DNA of 64,000 nucleotides, from contig JAWRVZ010000040.1 of assembly GCA_037043235.1 (NCBI GenBank), forward strand, positions 4,486,501 through 4,550,500. Reading direction: 5' to 3'. The translations under genes were made by a program, and so were the position numbers. The notes beneath the pieces are model-generated. The model made no database searches and was not told where the DNA came from. It saw only the letters and a program-made list of their open reading frames with translations. Shown one piece after another: positions 48,286 to 62,490 of the stretch (positions are counted from its first letter, which is position 1; every line of letters begins with the position of its first letter). The DNA is from Rhodeus uyekii (lineage: Eukaryota > Chordata > Actinopteri > Cypriniformes > Acheilognathidae).

Positions 48286-50097
48286 ATTCTTTTTCTTGTG
48301 CCATGGGAGTCTATGGCAGCCCATAGAACCGTAAACGGGAAAATGAAAAAAAGTTGGCACACTCATAAAGGACAGTCCAATCATTGACCATAGCAAAATT
48401 GAAGTCTCTAACTCAATCTCTATAGCGCCACCAACTGTCCAAAGTTGCACTCACGTTTACGTAAATAACTTTTGAACCGTATGTCCTAGAAACAAAATTC
48501 TTTTGTCAACTGATTCCTTGGCTCAAGACGATTCGATTGCACCCTATGACGTCATTTTCCGTCATGAATATTTTCCCGCCATTTTGAATTTTATGAAAAA
48601 CCTACTTTTTCGAACTCCTCCTAGGCCGTTTGTCCGATTTTCACGAAAATTGAACCACATCATCTCCAGACCATGCTGACAAAAAGTTATCCAAAGAAAG
48701 TTGAAATGTCAAACCGTTTACGAATAACTCACGAAAGAATCCGACGTAATGATCGCAAAAATGAACTTGAGGCTCTATCTCCACAACGCATTAGCGTTTT
48801 CTGACCAAACTCGGTGTGTGTTATGTCAATCATGGTCTGAGGCTACCTGCAGAGTTTTGGCGCTGTGCCCCCTAGTGGTCAGGAGATATGAAAAAGTGAC
48901 ATTTTTCCTTACAACTCCTGAACGCTTTGTCCAAAAATCATAAAACTGGTCTCGTTAGATTCAGTGCATCATGCCGAGTCGTGCGATACCAAATTTTCCC
49001 ATATCGGCCATTTAGAGCGTCGGCCATTTTGAATATTGTCATAAATTGCTATATTTAACAAATGGATTGGCGTATCGTTACGAAACTCAATATGTGTCTT
49101 CGGCACCTAATCTTGATACGGCACAAAAAGTTTGGGGGCAGCGCCACCTTGTGGTCAAAAGTTATAACCAAATTTACAAATATGCTAATAACTTTTGATG
49201 ACGTTAACCTATTGTAAAACAAATGGTCTTAATGTGTTCATTGGGTCAAGCCGAGACCATAGATACCAAATATGTTATATTCGGCCAAACCTCCGATTTG
49301 CCATGTTATTTTTCTTTAAAAACCTACTTTTTCGAACTCCTCCCAGACCGTTTGTCCAATTTTCACCAAAATTGAACCACATCATCTCCAGACCATCATG
49401 ACAAAAAGTTATCCAAAGAAAGTTGATATGTCAAACCGTTTACGAATAACTCGCGAAAGAATCCGACGTAATGGTCGCAAAATTGAAATTGAGGCTTTAT
49501 CTCCGCAATGCATTAGCCTTTTCTGACCAAACTAGGTGTGTGTTATGTCAATCATGGTCTGAGGCTACCTGCAGAGTTTTGGCGCTCTGCCCCCTAGTGG
49601 TCAGGAGATATTAAAAAACTGACATTTTTGATTATAACTCCTGAACGCTTTGTCTAAAAATCATGAAACTGCTGTCTTTAGATCCAGTTGGTCATGCCGA
49701 GTCCTGTGATACCACATTTTCCCATATCGGCCATTTTGAGCATCTGCCATTTCGATTTTTCTTATAAGATGCTATGTTTAACAAACACATGACTTTAGTG
49801 CTGTCAGCAATGGTTTACCCAATTGAAAGCAAACTTTGCATGTGTCAATGTCACCACACTCTCAATGTACCACACACTACAATTTGGTTACAGCGCTGCC
49901 TGTTGGTTGAATGCGATAAACCATTAAATCGAATTGCTAAAGACCGTATTGTTGGTTTTTCAGCCATTTAGACTTAAGTCATATTGAAATGTCTTTAGAT
50001 TCTTACTGCCGTTGGTCTGATGATGCCAGTCATGTCGGCATGACATTTAATGCCCTCCTTGCGCTTGGCCCCGTGATGGCTGCTAGCAGCTATATTT
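48286..50097 (+). repeat. array unit 5, long form, headless
   Basis: Starts without a cassette, at TTCTTTTTCTTGTGCCATGG. Boxes at 48867 and 49589. The right part matches unit 13 at a constant offset of 11292. Confidence 0.85.
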
Positions 50098-51327
50098 AGG
50101 GGCCAAGCACCGAAGGTGCGGAGGCACCTATTGTTTTTGTTCCGGTTCTTATTATTATTATTAGGGGCCAAGCACCGAAGGTGCGGAGGCACCTATTGTT
50201 TTTGTTCCGGTTCTTATTATTATTATTATTATTATTCTTCTTCTGCCATTGAAGTCTATGACAGCCCATAGAACCGTAAGCGGGAAAATGAAAAAAAGTT
50301 GGCACACTCATAAAGGAGAGTCCAATCATTGACCATAGCAAAATTGAAGTCTCTAACTCAATCTCTATAGCGCCACCAACCGTCCAAAGTTGCACTCACG
50401 TTTACGTAAATAACTTTTGAACCGTATGTCCTAGAAACAAAATTCTTTTGTCCACTGATTCCTTGGCTCAAGACGATTCGATTGCACCCTATGACGTCAT
50501 TTTCCGTCATGAAAATTTTCCCGCCATTTTGAATTTTATGAAAAACCTACTTTGTCGAACTCCTCCTAGGCCGTTCGTCCGATCTTCACGAAAATTGAAC
50601 CACATCATCTCCCGACAATGTGGACAAAACGATATATAAAGAAAGTTGATTCGACAAACCGTTTACGAATAACTCGCGAAAGAATCCGAGGTAAAAGTCG
50701 CCAAATTGAAACTGAGGCTTTATCTCCGCAATGCATTAGTCTTTTCTGACCAAACTAGGTGTGTGTTATGTCAATCATGGTCTGAGGCTACCTGCAGAGT
50801 TTTGGCGCTCTGCCCCCTAGTGGTCAGGAGTTATGAAAAACTGACTTTTTTGCTTATAACTTCTGAACCCTTTGGCCAAAAAACATGAAACTGGTCTCTT
50901 TAGATCCAGTGGGTCATGCCGAGTCCTGTGATACCAAATATTCCCATATCGGCCATTTTGAGCGTCTGCCATTTCGATTTTTCTTATAAGATGCTAAGTT
51001 TAACAAACACATGACTTTAGTGCTCTGTCAGCAATGGTTTACCCAATTGAAAGCAAACTTTGCATGTGTCAGTCACCACACTCTCAATGTACCACATGAA
51101 TTGACACTACAATTTGGTTACAGCGCTGCCTGTTGGTTGAATGTGATAAACCATTAAATCGAAATACTAAAGACCGTATTGTTGATTTTTCAGCCATTTA
51201 GACTTAAGTCATATTGAAATGTCTTTAGATTCTTACTGCCGTTGGTCTGATGATGCAAGCCATGTCGGCATAACATGTAATGCCCTCCTTGCGCTTGGCC
51301 CCGTGATGGCTGCTAGCAGCTATATTT
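50098..51327 (+). repeat. cassette plus array unit 6, short form
   Basis: A solo cassette at 50098, then the head at 50163 and a ~1.16-kb unit with one CTCF-like box (50812). It lacks one of the two ~720-bp subrepeats. Confidence 0.85.
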
Positions 51328-53287
51328 AGGGGCCAAGCACCGAAGGTGCGGAGGCACCTATTGTTTTTGTTCCGGTTCTTATTATTATTAGGGGCCAAGC
51401 ACCGAAGGTGCGGAGGCACCTATTGTAATTGTTCCGGTTCTTTATTATTATTATTCATCTTCTTCTTCTTCTTCTTCTTCTTCCGCCATGGAAGTCTATG
51501 TAAGGCCATAGAACCGTTTGCGGGAAAATGATAAAATTTGGCACACTGATAGAGGACAAGCCAATCATTGACCATAGCAAATTTGAAGTCTCTAACTCAA
51601 TGTCTCTAGCGCCACCAACTGTCCAAAGTTGCACTCACGTTTACGTAAATAACTCTTGAACCGTATGTCCTAGAAACAAAATTCTTTCGTCCACTAATTC
51701 CTTGGCTCAAGCCGATTCGATTGCACCCTATGACGTCATTTTCCGTCATGAAAATTTTCCCGCCATTTTGAATTTTACGAAAAACCTACTTTTTCGAACT
51801 CCTCCTAGGCCGTTTGTCCGATTTTCACGAAAATTGAACCACATCATCTCCAGACTATGCGTACAAAAAGTTATTAAAAGAAAGTTTATTTGTCAAACCG
51901 TTTACGAATAACTTGCGAATGAATTCGACAAAATGGCCGCAGAAATGAAAGCGAGGCTTTATCTCTGCAACGCATTAGCGTATTCTGACCAAACTTGGTG
52001 TGTGTTATGGCAATGATGGTCTGAGGCTACCTGCGGAGATTTGGCGCTCTGCCCCCTAGTGGTCTGGAGATATGAAAAAGTGAAATATTTGCTTATAACT
52101 TCTGAACGCTTCGATCAAAAATCATAAAACTGGTCTCGTTAGATTCAGGGCATCATGCCGAGTCGTGCAATACCAAATTTTCCCATATCGGCCATTTTGA
52201 GGGTCGGCCATTTTGAATTTTGTCATAAATTGCTATATTTAACAAACACATTGGTGTATCGTTACGAAACTCGATATGTGTCTTCGGCATCTGGGCCTGA
52301 TACAACACAAAAAGTTTCGAGGCAGCGCCACCTTGTGGTCAAAAGTTATAAACAAATTTGCAAAAATGCTAATAACTTTTGAACACGTTAACCTATGGTA
52401 AAATAAGTTGTCTTTATACGTTCCTTGGGTCAAACCGAGAACACAGATACCAAATTTGTCATAGTCGGCCAAACTTCCTGTCCGCCATGTTGTTTTTCTT
52501 TAAAAACCTACTTTTTCGAACTCCTCCCACACCGTTTGTCCAATTTTCACCAAAATTGAATCATAACATCTTCAGACCATGCTGACAAAAAGTTATTAAA
52601 ATAAAGTTGATTCGTCAAACAGGTTTCGATAAAATTGCGAACAAATTTGACCAAATGGCCACCAAATAAAGCGAGGCTATATCTCCGCAACGCATTAGCG
52701 TATTCTGACCAAACTTTCTGTGTGTCATGTCAATCATGATCTGAGGCTACCTGCAGAGTTTTGGCGCTCTGCCCCCTAGTGGTCAGGAGATATAAAATAC
52801 TGACATTTTTGATTATAACTCCTGAATGCTTTGTCCAAAAATCATGAAACTGCTGTCTTTAGATTCAGGGCATCATGCCGAGTCGTGCGATACCAAATTT
52901 TCCCATATCGGCCATTTTCAGCGTCAGCTATTTAGAATTTTGTCATGAAATGCTATGCTTAACAAACACATGACTTTAAAGCTGGATGTCAGCAATGCTT
53001 TACCCTATTGACACCAAACTTTGCATGTGTCATTGTCACCTCACTCTGGATATACCACATGATTTGACACATCAGTTTGGTTACAGCGCTGAGTTATCGA
53101 ACGTGATAAACCATTACATTGAATTGCTAAAGACCGTATTGATGATTTTTCAGCCATTTAGACTGAAGTCATATTGGTATGTCTTTAGATGCTTACTGCT
53201 GTTGGTCTGATGCTGCCAGCCATGTCGGCATAACATTTAATGCCCTCCTAATGCTTGGCCCCGTCATGGCTGCTTGCAGCTATATTT
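51328..53287 (+). repeat. cassette plus array unit 7, long form
   Basis: A solo cassette at 51328, head at 51390, boxes at 52051 and 52771. Almost identical to units 3 and 4 (offset 5002 from unit 4), with a D-to-A codon change in the shadow frame near 51712 as one visible difference. Confidence 0.87.
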
Positions 53288-54384
53288 ATTATTATTATTC
53301 TTCTTCTGCCATTGAAGTCTATGACAGCCCATAGAACCGTAAGCGGGAAAATGAAAAAAAGTTGGCACACTCATAAAGGAGAGTCCAATCATTGACCATA
53401 GCAAAATTGAAGTCTCTAACTCAATCTCTCTAGCGCCACCAACTGTCCAAAGTTGCACTCACGTTTACGTAAATAACTTTTGCACCGTATGTCCTAGAAA
53501 CAGAATTCTTTTGTCCACTGATTCCTTGGCTCAAGACGATTCGATTGCACCCTATGACGTCATTTTCCGTCATGAAAATTTTCCCGCCATTTTGAATTTT
53601 ATGAAAAACCTACTTTGTCGAACTCCTCCTAGGCCGTTCGTCCGATGTTCACGAAAATTGAACCACATCATCTCCCGACAATGTGGACATAACGATATAT
53701 AAAGAAAGTTGATTCGACAAACCGTTTACGAATAACTCGCGAAAGAATCTGAGGTAAAAGTCGCCAAAATGAAATTGAGGCTTTATCTCCCCAATGCATT
53801 AGCCTTTTCTGACCAAACTAGGTGTGTGTTATGTCAATCATGGTTTGAGGCTACCTGCAGAGTTTTGGCGCTGTGCCCCCTAGTGGTCAGGAGTTATCAA
53901 AAACTGACTTTTTTGCTTATAACTTCTGAACCCTTTGGCCAAAAATCATGAAACTGGTCTCTTTAGATCCAGTGGGTCATGCCGAGTCCTGTGATACCAA
54001 ATATTCCCATATCGGCCATTTTGAGCGTCTGCCATTTCGATTTTTCTTATAAGATGCAATGTTTAACAAACACTTGACTTTAGTGCTCTGTCAGGAATGG
54101 TTTACCCAATTGAAAGCAAACTTTGCATGTGTCAATGTCACCACACTCTCAATGTACCACACACTACAATTTGGTTACAGCGCTGCCTGTTGGTTGAATG
54201 CGATAAACCATTAAATCGAATTGCTAAAGACCGTATTGTTGGTTTTTCAGTCATTTAGACTTAAGTCATATTGAAATGTCTTTAGATTTTTACTGCCGTT
54301 GGTCTGATGATGCCAGTCATGTCGGCATGACATATAATGCCCTCCTTGCGCTTGGCCCCGTGATGGCTGCTAGCAGCTATATTT
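53288..54384 (+). repeat. array unit 8, short form, headless
   Basis: One CTCF-like box (53875); ends with the full palindrome tail. Closely matches unit 9. Confidence 0.85.
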
Positions 54385-55478
54385 ATTATTATTCTTCTTC
54401 TGCCATTGAAGTCTATGACAGCCCATAGAACCGTAAGCGGGAAAATGAAAAAAAGTTGGCACACTCATAAAGGAGAGTCTAATCATTGACCATAGCAAAA
54501 TTGAAGTCTCTAACTCAATCTCTCTACCGCCACCAACTGTCCAAAGTTGCACTCACGTTTACGTAAATAACTTTTGAACCGTATGTCCTAGAAACAAAAT
54601 TCTTTTGTCCACTGATTCCTTGGCTCAAGACGATTCGATTGCACCCTATGACGTCATTTTCCGTCATGAAAATTTTCCCGCCATTTTGAATTTTATGAAA
54701 AACCTACTTTGTCGAACTCCTCCTAGGCCGTTCGTCCGATGTTCACGAAAATTGAACCACATCATCTCCTGACAATGTTGACAAAACGATATATAAACAA
54801 AGTTGATTCGTCAAACCGTTTACGAATAACTCGTGAAAGAATCTGAGGTAAAAGTCGCCAAAATGAAATTGAGGCTTTATCTCCCCAATGCATTAGCCTT
54901 TTCTGACCAAACTAGGTGTGTGTTATGTCAATCATGGTTTGAGGCTACCTGCAGAGTTTTGGCGCTGTGCCCCCTAGTGGTCAGGAGTTATCAAAAACTG
55001 ACTTTTTTGCTTATAACTTCTGAACCCTTTGGCCAAAAATCATGAAACTGGTCTCTTTAGATCCAGTGGGTCATGCCGAGTCCTGTGATACCAAATATTC
55101 CCATATCGGCCATTTTGAGCGTCTGCCATTTCGATTTTTCTTATAAGATGCAATGTTTAACAAACACTTGACTTTAGTGCTCTGTCAGGAATGGTTTACC
55201 CAATTGAAAGCAAACTTTGCATGTGTCAATGTCACCACACTCTCAATGTACCACACACTACAATTTGGTTACAGCGCTGCCTGTTGGTTGAATGCGATAA
55301 ACCATTAAATCGAATTGCTAAAGACCGTATTGTTGGTTTTTCAGCCATTTAGACTTAAGTCATATTGAAATGTCTTTAGATTTTTACTGCCGTTGGTCTG
55401 ATGATGCCAGTCATGTCGGCATGACATATAATGCCCTCCTTGCGCTTGGCCCCGTGATGGCTGCTAGCAGCTATATTT
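54385..55478 (+). repeat. array unit 9, short form, headless
   Basis: One box (54969). Carries the variant CTCTACCGCCACC in place of CTCTAGCGCCACC, shared with unit 14. Confidence 0.85.
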
Positions 55479-56610
55479 AGGGGCCAAGCACCGAAGGTGC
55501 GGAGGCACCTATTGTTTTTGTTCCGGTTCTTATTATTATTATTATTATTATTCTTCTTCTGCCATTGAAGTCTATGACAGCCCATAGAACCGTAAGCGGG
55601 AAAATGAAAAAAAGTTGGCACACTCATAAAGGAGAGTCCAATCATTGACCATAGCAAAATTGAAGTCTCTAACTCAATCTCTATAGCGCCACCAACCGTC
55701 CAAAGTTGCACTCACGTTTACGTAAATAACTTTTGAACCGTATGTCCTAGAAACAAAATTCTTTTGTCCACTGATTCCTTGGCTCAAGACGATTCGATTG
55801 CACCCTATGACGTCATTTTCCGTCATGAAAATTTTCCCGCCATTTTGAATTTTATGAAAAACCTACTTTGTCGAACTCCTCCTAGGCCGTTCGTCCGATC
55901 TTCACGAAAATTGAACCACATCATCTCCCGACAATGTGGACAAAACGATATATAAAGAAAGTTGATTCGACAAACCGTTTGCCAAATTGAAACTGAGGCT
56001 TTATCTCCGCAATGCATTAGTCTTTTCTGACCAAACTAGGTGTGTGTTATGTCAATCATGGTCTGAGGCTACCTGCAGAGTTTTGGCGCTCTGCCCCCTA
56101 GTGGTCAGGAGTTATGAAAAACTGACTTTTTTGCTTATAACTTCTGAACCCTTTGGCCAAAAATCATGAAACTGGTCTCTTTAGATCCAGTGGGTCATGC
56201 CGAGTCCTGTGATACCAAATATTCCCATATCGGCCATTTTGAGCGTCTGCCATTTCGATTTTTCTTATAAGATGCTATGTTTAACAAACACATGACTTTA
56301 GTGCTCTGTCAGCAATGGTTTACCCAATTGAAAGCAAACTTTGCATGTGTCAATGTCACCACACTCTCAATGTACCACATGAATTGACACTACAATTTGG
56401 TTACAGCGCTGCCTGTTGGTTGAATGTGATAAACCATTAAATCGAAATACTAAAGACCGTATTGTTGATTTTTCAGCCATTTAGACTTAAGTCATATTGA
56501 AATGTCTTTAGATTCTTACTGCCGTTGGTCTGATGATGCCAGCCATGTCGGCATGACATTTAATGCCCTCCTTGCGCTTGGCCCCGTGATGGCTGCTAGC
56601 AGCTATATTT
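55479..56610 (+). repeat. array unit 10, short form
   Basis: Head at 55479, one box (56093). A deletion of about 35 bases at 55980 joins CAAACCGTTT to GCCAAATTG. Confidence 0.85.
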
Positions 56611-58561
56611 AGGGGCCAAGCACCGAAGGTGCGGAGGCACCTATTGTTTTTGTTCCGGTTCTTATTATTATTAGGGGCCAAGCACCGAAGGTGCGGAGGC
56701 ACCTATTGTGTTTGTTCCGGTTCTTTATTATTATTCCTCTTCTTCTTCTTCTTCCGCCATGGAAGTCTATGGCAGGCCATAGAACCGTTTGCGGGAAAAT
56801 GATGAAATTTGGCACACTGATCAAGGACAAGCCAATCATTGACCATAGCAAATTTGAAGTCTCTAACTCAATGTCTCTAGCGCCACCAACTGTCCAAATT
56901 TGAACTCACGTTTACGTAAATAACTTTTGAACCGTATGTCCTAGAAACAAAATTCTTTCGTCCACTGATTCCTTGGCTCAAGACGATTCGATTGCACCCT
57001 ATGACGTCATTTTCCGTCATGAAAATTTTCCCGCCATTTTGAATTTTACGAAAAACCTACTTTTTCGAACTCCTCCTAGGCCGTTGGTCCGATTTTCACG
57101 AAAATTGAACCACATCATCTCCAGACTATGCATACAAAAAGTTATTAAAAGAAAGTTGATTTGTCAAACCGTTTACGAATAACTTGCGAAAGAATTCAAC
57201 AAAATGGCCGCAGAAATGAAAGCGAGGCTTTATCTCCGCAACGCATTAGCGTATTCTAACCAAACTTGGTGTGTGTTATGGCAATGATGGTCTGAGGCTA
57301 CCTACAGAGTTTTGGCGCTCTGCCCCCTAGTGGTCTGGAGATATGAAAAAGTGAAATATTTGCTTATAACTTCTGAACGCTTCGACCAAAAATCATAAAA
57401 CTGGTCTCGTTAGATTCAGGGCATCATGCCGAGTCGTGCGATACAAAATTTTCCCATATTGGCCATTTTGAGGGTCGGCCATTTTGAATTTTGTCACAAA
57501 TTGCTATATTTAACAAACACATTGGCGTATCGTTACGAAACTCGATATGTGTCTTCGGCATCTGGGCCTGATACAACACAAAAAATTTCGAGGCAGCGCC
57601 ACCTTGTGGTCAAAAGTTATAACCAAATTTCCAAAAATGCTAATAACTTTTGAACACGTTAACCTATGGTAAAATAAGTTGTCTTTATACGTTCCTTGGG
57701 TCAAACCGAGAACACAGATACCAAAATTGTCATAGTCGGCCAAACTTCCTGTCCGCCATGTTGTTTTTCTTTAAAAACCTACTTTTTCGAACTCCTCCCA
57801 CACCGTTTGTCCAATTTTCACCAAAATTGAATCATAACATCTTCAGACCATGCTGACAAAAAGTTATTAAAATAAAGTTGATTTGTCAAACAGGTTTCGA
57901 TAAAATTGCGAACGAATTTGACCAAATTGCCACCAAATAAAGCGAGGCTATATCTCCGCAACGCATTAGCGTATTCTGACCAAACTTTCTGTGTGTCATG
58001 TCAATCATGATCTGAGGCTACCTGCAGAGTTTTGGCGCTCTGCCCCCTAGTGGTCAGGAGATATAAAATAATGACATTTTTGATTATAACTCCTGAACGC
58101 TTTGTCCAAAAATCATGAAACTGCTGTCTTTAGATTCAGTGCATCATGCCGAGTCCTGCGATACCAAATTTTCCCATATCGGCCATTTTCAGCGTCAGCT
58201 ATTTAGAATTTTGTCATGAAATGCTATGCTTAACAAACACATGACTTTAAAGCTGGATGTCAGCAATGCTTTACCCTATTGACACCAAACTTTGCATGTG
58301 TCATTGTCACCTCACTCTGGATAAACCACGTGATTTGACATATCAGTTTGGTTACAGCGCTGCCTGTTGGTCGAACGTGATAAACCATTAAATCGAATTA
58401 CTATAGACCGTATTGATGATTTTTCAGCCATTTAGACTGAAGTCATATTGAAATGTCTTTAGATGCTTCCTGCCGTTGGTCTGATGCTGCCAGCCATGTC
58501 GGCATGACATTTAATGCCTTCTTTGTGCTTGGCCCCGTCATGGCTGCTTGCAGCTATATTT
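56611..58561 (+). repeat. cassette plus array unit 11, long form
   Basis: A solo cassette at 56611, head at 56673, boxes at 57322 and 58042. Same subtype as units 3, 4 and 7 but visibly more diverged. Confidence 0.85.
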
Positions 58562-59566
58562 ATTATTATTATTATTCTTCTTCTGCCATTGAAGTCTATG
58601 ACAGCCCATAGAACCGTAAGCGGGAAAATGAAAAAAAGTTGGCACACTCATAAAGGAGAGTCCAATCATTGACCATAGCAAAATTGAAGTCTCTAACTCA
58701 ATCTCTCTAGCGCCACCAACTGTCCAAAGTTGCACTCACGTTTACGTAAATAACTTTTGAACCGTATGTCCTAGAAACAAAATTCTTTTGTCCACTGATT
58801 CCTTGGCTCAAGACGATTCGATTGCACCCTATGACGTCATTTTCCGTCATGAAAATTTTCCCGCCATTTTGAATTTTATGAAAAACCTACTTTGTCGAAC
58901 TCCTCCTAGGCCGTTCGTCCGATGTTCACGAAAATTGAACCACATCATCTCCCGACAATGTGGACAAAACGATATATAAAGAAAGTTGATTCGTCAAACC
59001 GTTTACGAATAACTCGCGAAAGAATCTGAGGTAAAAGTCGCCAAAATGAAATTGAGGCTTTATCTCCGCAATGCATTAGCCTTTTCTGACCAAACTAGGT
59101 GTGTGTTATGTCAATCATGGTCTGAGGCTACCTGCAGAGTTTTGGCGCTCTGCCCCCTAGTGGTCAGGAGTTATGAAAAACTGACTTTTTTGCTTATAAC
59201 TTCTGAACCCTTTGGCCAAAAATCATGAAACTGGTCTCTTTAGATCCAGTGGGTCATGCCGAGTCCTGTGATACCAAATATTCCCATATCGGCCATTTTG
59301 AGCGTCTGCCATTTCGATTTTTCTTATAAGATGCTATGTTTAACAAACAAATTTGGTTACAGCGCTGCCTGTTGGTTGAATGTGATAAACCATTAAATCG
59401 AAATACTAAAGACCGTATTGTTGATTTTTCAGCCATTTAGACTTAAGTCATATTGAAATGTCTTTAGATTCTTACTGCCGTTGGTCTGATGATGCAAGCC
59501 ATGTCGGCATAACATGTAATGCCCTCCTTGCGCTTGGCCCCGTGATGGCTGCTAGCAGCTATATTT
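58562..59566 (+). repeat. array unit 12, short form, headless
   Basis: One box (59152). Internal deletion near 59350 removes the CATGACTTTAGTGC region. About 1.0 kb. Confidence 0.85.
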
Positions 59567-61389
59567 ATATTATTATTATTATTCTTCTTCTGCCATTGAA
59601 GTCTATGACAGCCCATAGAACCGTAAGCGGGAAAATGAAAAAAAGTTGGCACACTCATAAAGGAGAGTCCAATCATTGACCATAGCAAAATTGAAGTCTC
59701 TAACTCAATCTCTCTAGCGCCACCAACTGTCCAAAGTTGCACTCACGTTTACGTAAATAACTTTTGAACCGTATGTCCTAGAAACAAAATTCTTTTGTCC
59801 ACTGATTCCTTGGCTCAAGACGATTCGATTGCACCCTATGACGTCATTTTCCGTCATGAAAATTTTCCCGCCATTTTGAATTTTATGAAAAACCTACTTT
59901 GTCGAACTCCTCCTAGGCCGTTCGTCCGATGTTCACGAAAATTGAACCACATCATCTCCTGACAATGTTGACAAAACGATATATAAAGAAAGTTGATTCG
60001 TCAAACCGTTTACGAATAACTCACGAAAGAATCTGAGGTAAAAGTCGCCAAAATGAAATTGAGGCTTTATCTCCCCAATGCATTAGCCTTTTCTGACCAA
60101 ACTAGGTGTGTGTTATGTCAATCATGGTTTGAGGCTACCTGCAGAGTTTTGGCGCTGTGCCCCCTAGTGGTCAGGAGATATGAAAAAGTGACATTTTTCC
60201 TTACAACTCCTGAACCCTTTGGCCAAAAATCATAAAACTGGTCTCGTTAGATTCAGTGCATCATGCCGAGTCGTGCGATACCAAATTTTCCCATATCGGC
60301 CATTTAGAGCGTCGGCCATTTTGAATATTGTCATAAATTGCTATATTTAACAAATGGATTGGCGTATCGTTACGAAACTCAATATGTGTCTTCGGCACCT
60401 AATCTTGATACGGCACAAAAAGTTTGGGGGCAGCGCCACCTTGTGGTCAAAAGTTATAACCAAATTTACAAATATGCTAATAACTTTTGATGACGTTAAC
60501 CTATTGTAAAACAAATGGTCTTAATGTGTTCATTGGGTCAAGCCGAGACCATAGATACCAAATATGTTATATTCGGCCAAACCTCCGATTTGCCATGTTA
60601 TTTTTCTTTAAAAACCTACTTTTTCGAACTCCTCCCAGACCGTTTGTCCAATTTTCACCAAAATTGAACCACATCATCTCCAGACCATCATGACAAAAAG
60701 TTATCCAAAGAAAGTTGATATGTCAAACCGTTTACGAATAACTCGCGAAAGAATCCGACGTAATGGTCGCAAAATTGAAATTGAGGCTTTATCTCCGCAA
60801 TGCATTAGCCTTTTCTGACCAAACTAGGTGTGTGTTATGTCAATCATGGTCTGAGGCTACCTGCAGAGTTTTGGCGCTCTGCCCCCTAGTGGTCAGGAGA
60901 TATTAAAAAACTGACATTTTTGATTATAACTCCTGAACGCTTTGTCTAAAAATCATGAAACTGCTGTCTTTAGATCCAGTTGGTCATGCCGAGTCCTGTG
61001 ATACCACATTTTCCCATATCGGCCATTTTGAGCATCTGCCATTTCGATTTTTCTTATAAGATGCTATGTTTAACAAACACATGACTTTAGTGCTGTCAGC
61101 AATGGTTTACCCAATTGAAAGCAAACTTTGCATGTGTCAATGTCACCACACTCTCAATGTACCACACACTACAATTTGGTTACAGCGCTGCCTGTTGGTT
61201 GAATGCGATAAACCATTAAATCGAATTGCTAAAGACCGTATTGTTGGTTTTTCAGCCATTTAGACTTAAGTCATATTGAAATGTCTTTAGATTCTTACTG
61301 CCGTTGGTCTGATGATGCCAGTCATGTCGGCATGACATTTAATGCCCTCCTTGCGCTTGGCCCCGTGATGGCTGCTAGCAGCTATATTT
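59567..61389 (+). repeat. array unit 13, long form, headless
   Basis: Boxes at 60159 and 60881. The left part resembles the short units; the part from about 60170 on matches unit 5. It therefore looks like a recombinant between two subtypes. Confidence 0.85.
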
Positions 61390-62490
61390 ATTATTATTCT
61401 TCTTCTGCCATTGAAGTCTATGACAGCCCATAGAACCGTAAGCGGGAAAATGAAAAAAAGTTGGCACACTCATAAAGGAGAGTCTAATCATTGACCATAG
61501 CAAAATTGAAGTCTCTAACTCAATCTCTCTACCGCCACCAACTGTCCAAAGTTGCACTCACGTTTACGTAAATAACTTTTGAACCGTATGTCCTAGAAAC
61601 AAAATTCTTTTGTCCACTGATTCCTTGGCTCAAGACGATTCGATTGCACCCTATGACGTCATTTTCCGTCATGAAAATTTTCCCGCCATTTTGAATTTTA
61701 TGAAAAACCTACTTTGTCGAACTCCTCCTAGGCCGTTCGTCCGATGTTCACGAAAATTGAACCACATCATCTCCTGACAATGTTGACAAAACGATATATA
61801 AACAAAGTTGATTCGTCAAACCGTTTACGAATAACTCGTGAAAGAATCTGAGGTAAAAGTCGCCAAAATGAAATTGAGGCTTTATCTCCCCAATGCATTA
61901 GCCTTTTCTGACCAAACTAGGTGTGTGTTATGTCAATCATGGTTTGAGGCTACCTGCAGAGTTTTGGCGCTCTGCCCCCTAGTGGTCAGGAGATATTAAA
62001 AAACTGACTTTTTTGCTTATAACTCCTGAACCCTTTGGCCAAAAATCATGAAACTGGTCTCTTTAGATCCAATGGGTCATGCCGAGTCCTGTGATACCAA
62101 ATTTTCCCATATCGGCCATTTTGAGCGTCTGCCATTTCGATTTTTCTTATAAGATTCTATGTTTAACAAACACATGACTTTAGTGCTCTGTCAGCAATGG
62201 TTTACCCAATTGAAAGCAAACTTTGCATGTGTCAATGTCACCACACTCTCAATGTACCACATGAATTGACACTACAATTTGGTTACAGCGCTGCCTGCTG
62301 GTTGAATGTGATAAACCATTAAATCGAATTACTAAAGACCGTATTGTTGATTTTTCAGCCATTTAGACTTAAGTCATATTGAAATGTCTTTAGATTCTTA
62401 CTGCCATTGGTCTGATGATGCCAGCCATGTCGGCATGACATTTAATGCCCTCCTTGCGCTTGGCCCCGTGATGGCTGCTAGCAGCTATTT
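61390..62490 (+). repeat. array unit 14, short form, headless
   Basis: One box (61974). The left half closely matches unit 9 (including CTCTACCGCCACC); the tail GCAGCTATTT lacks two bases. Confidence 0.85.
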
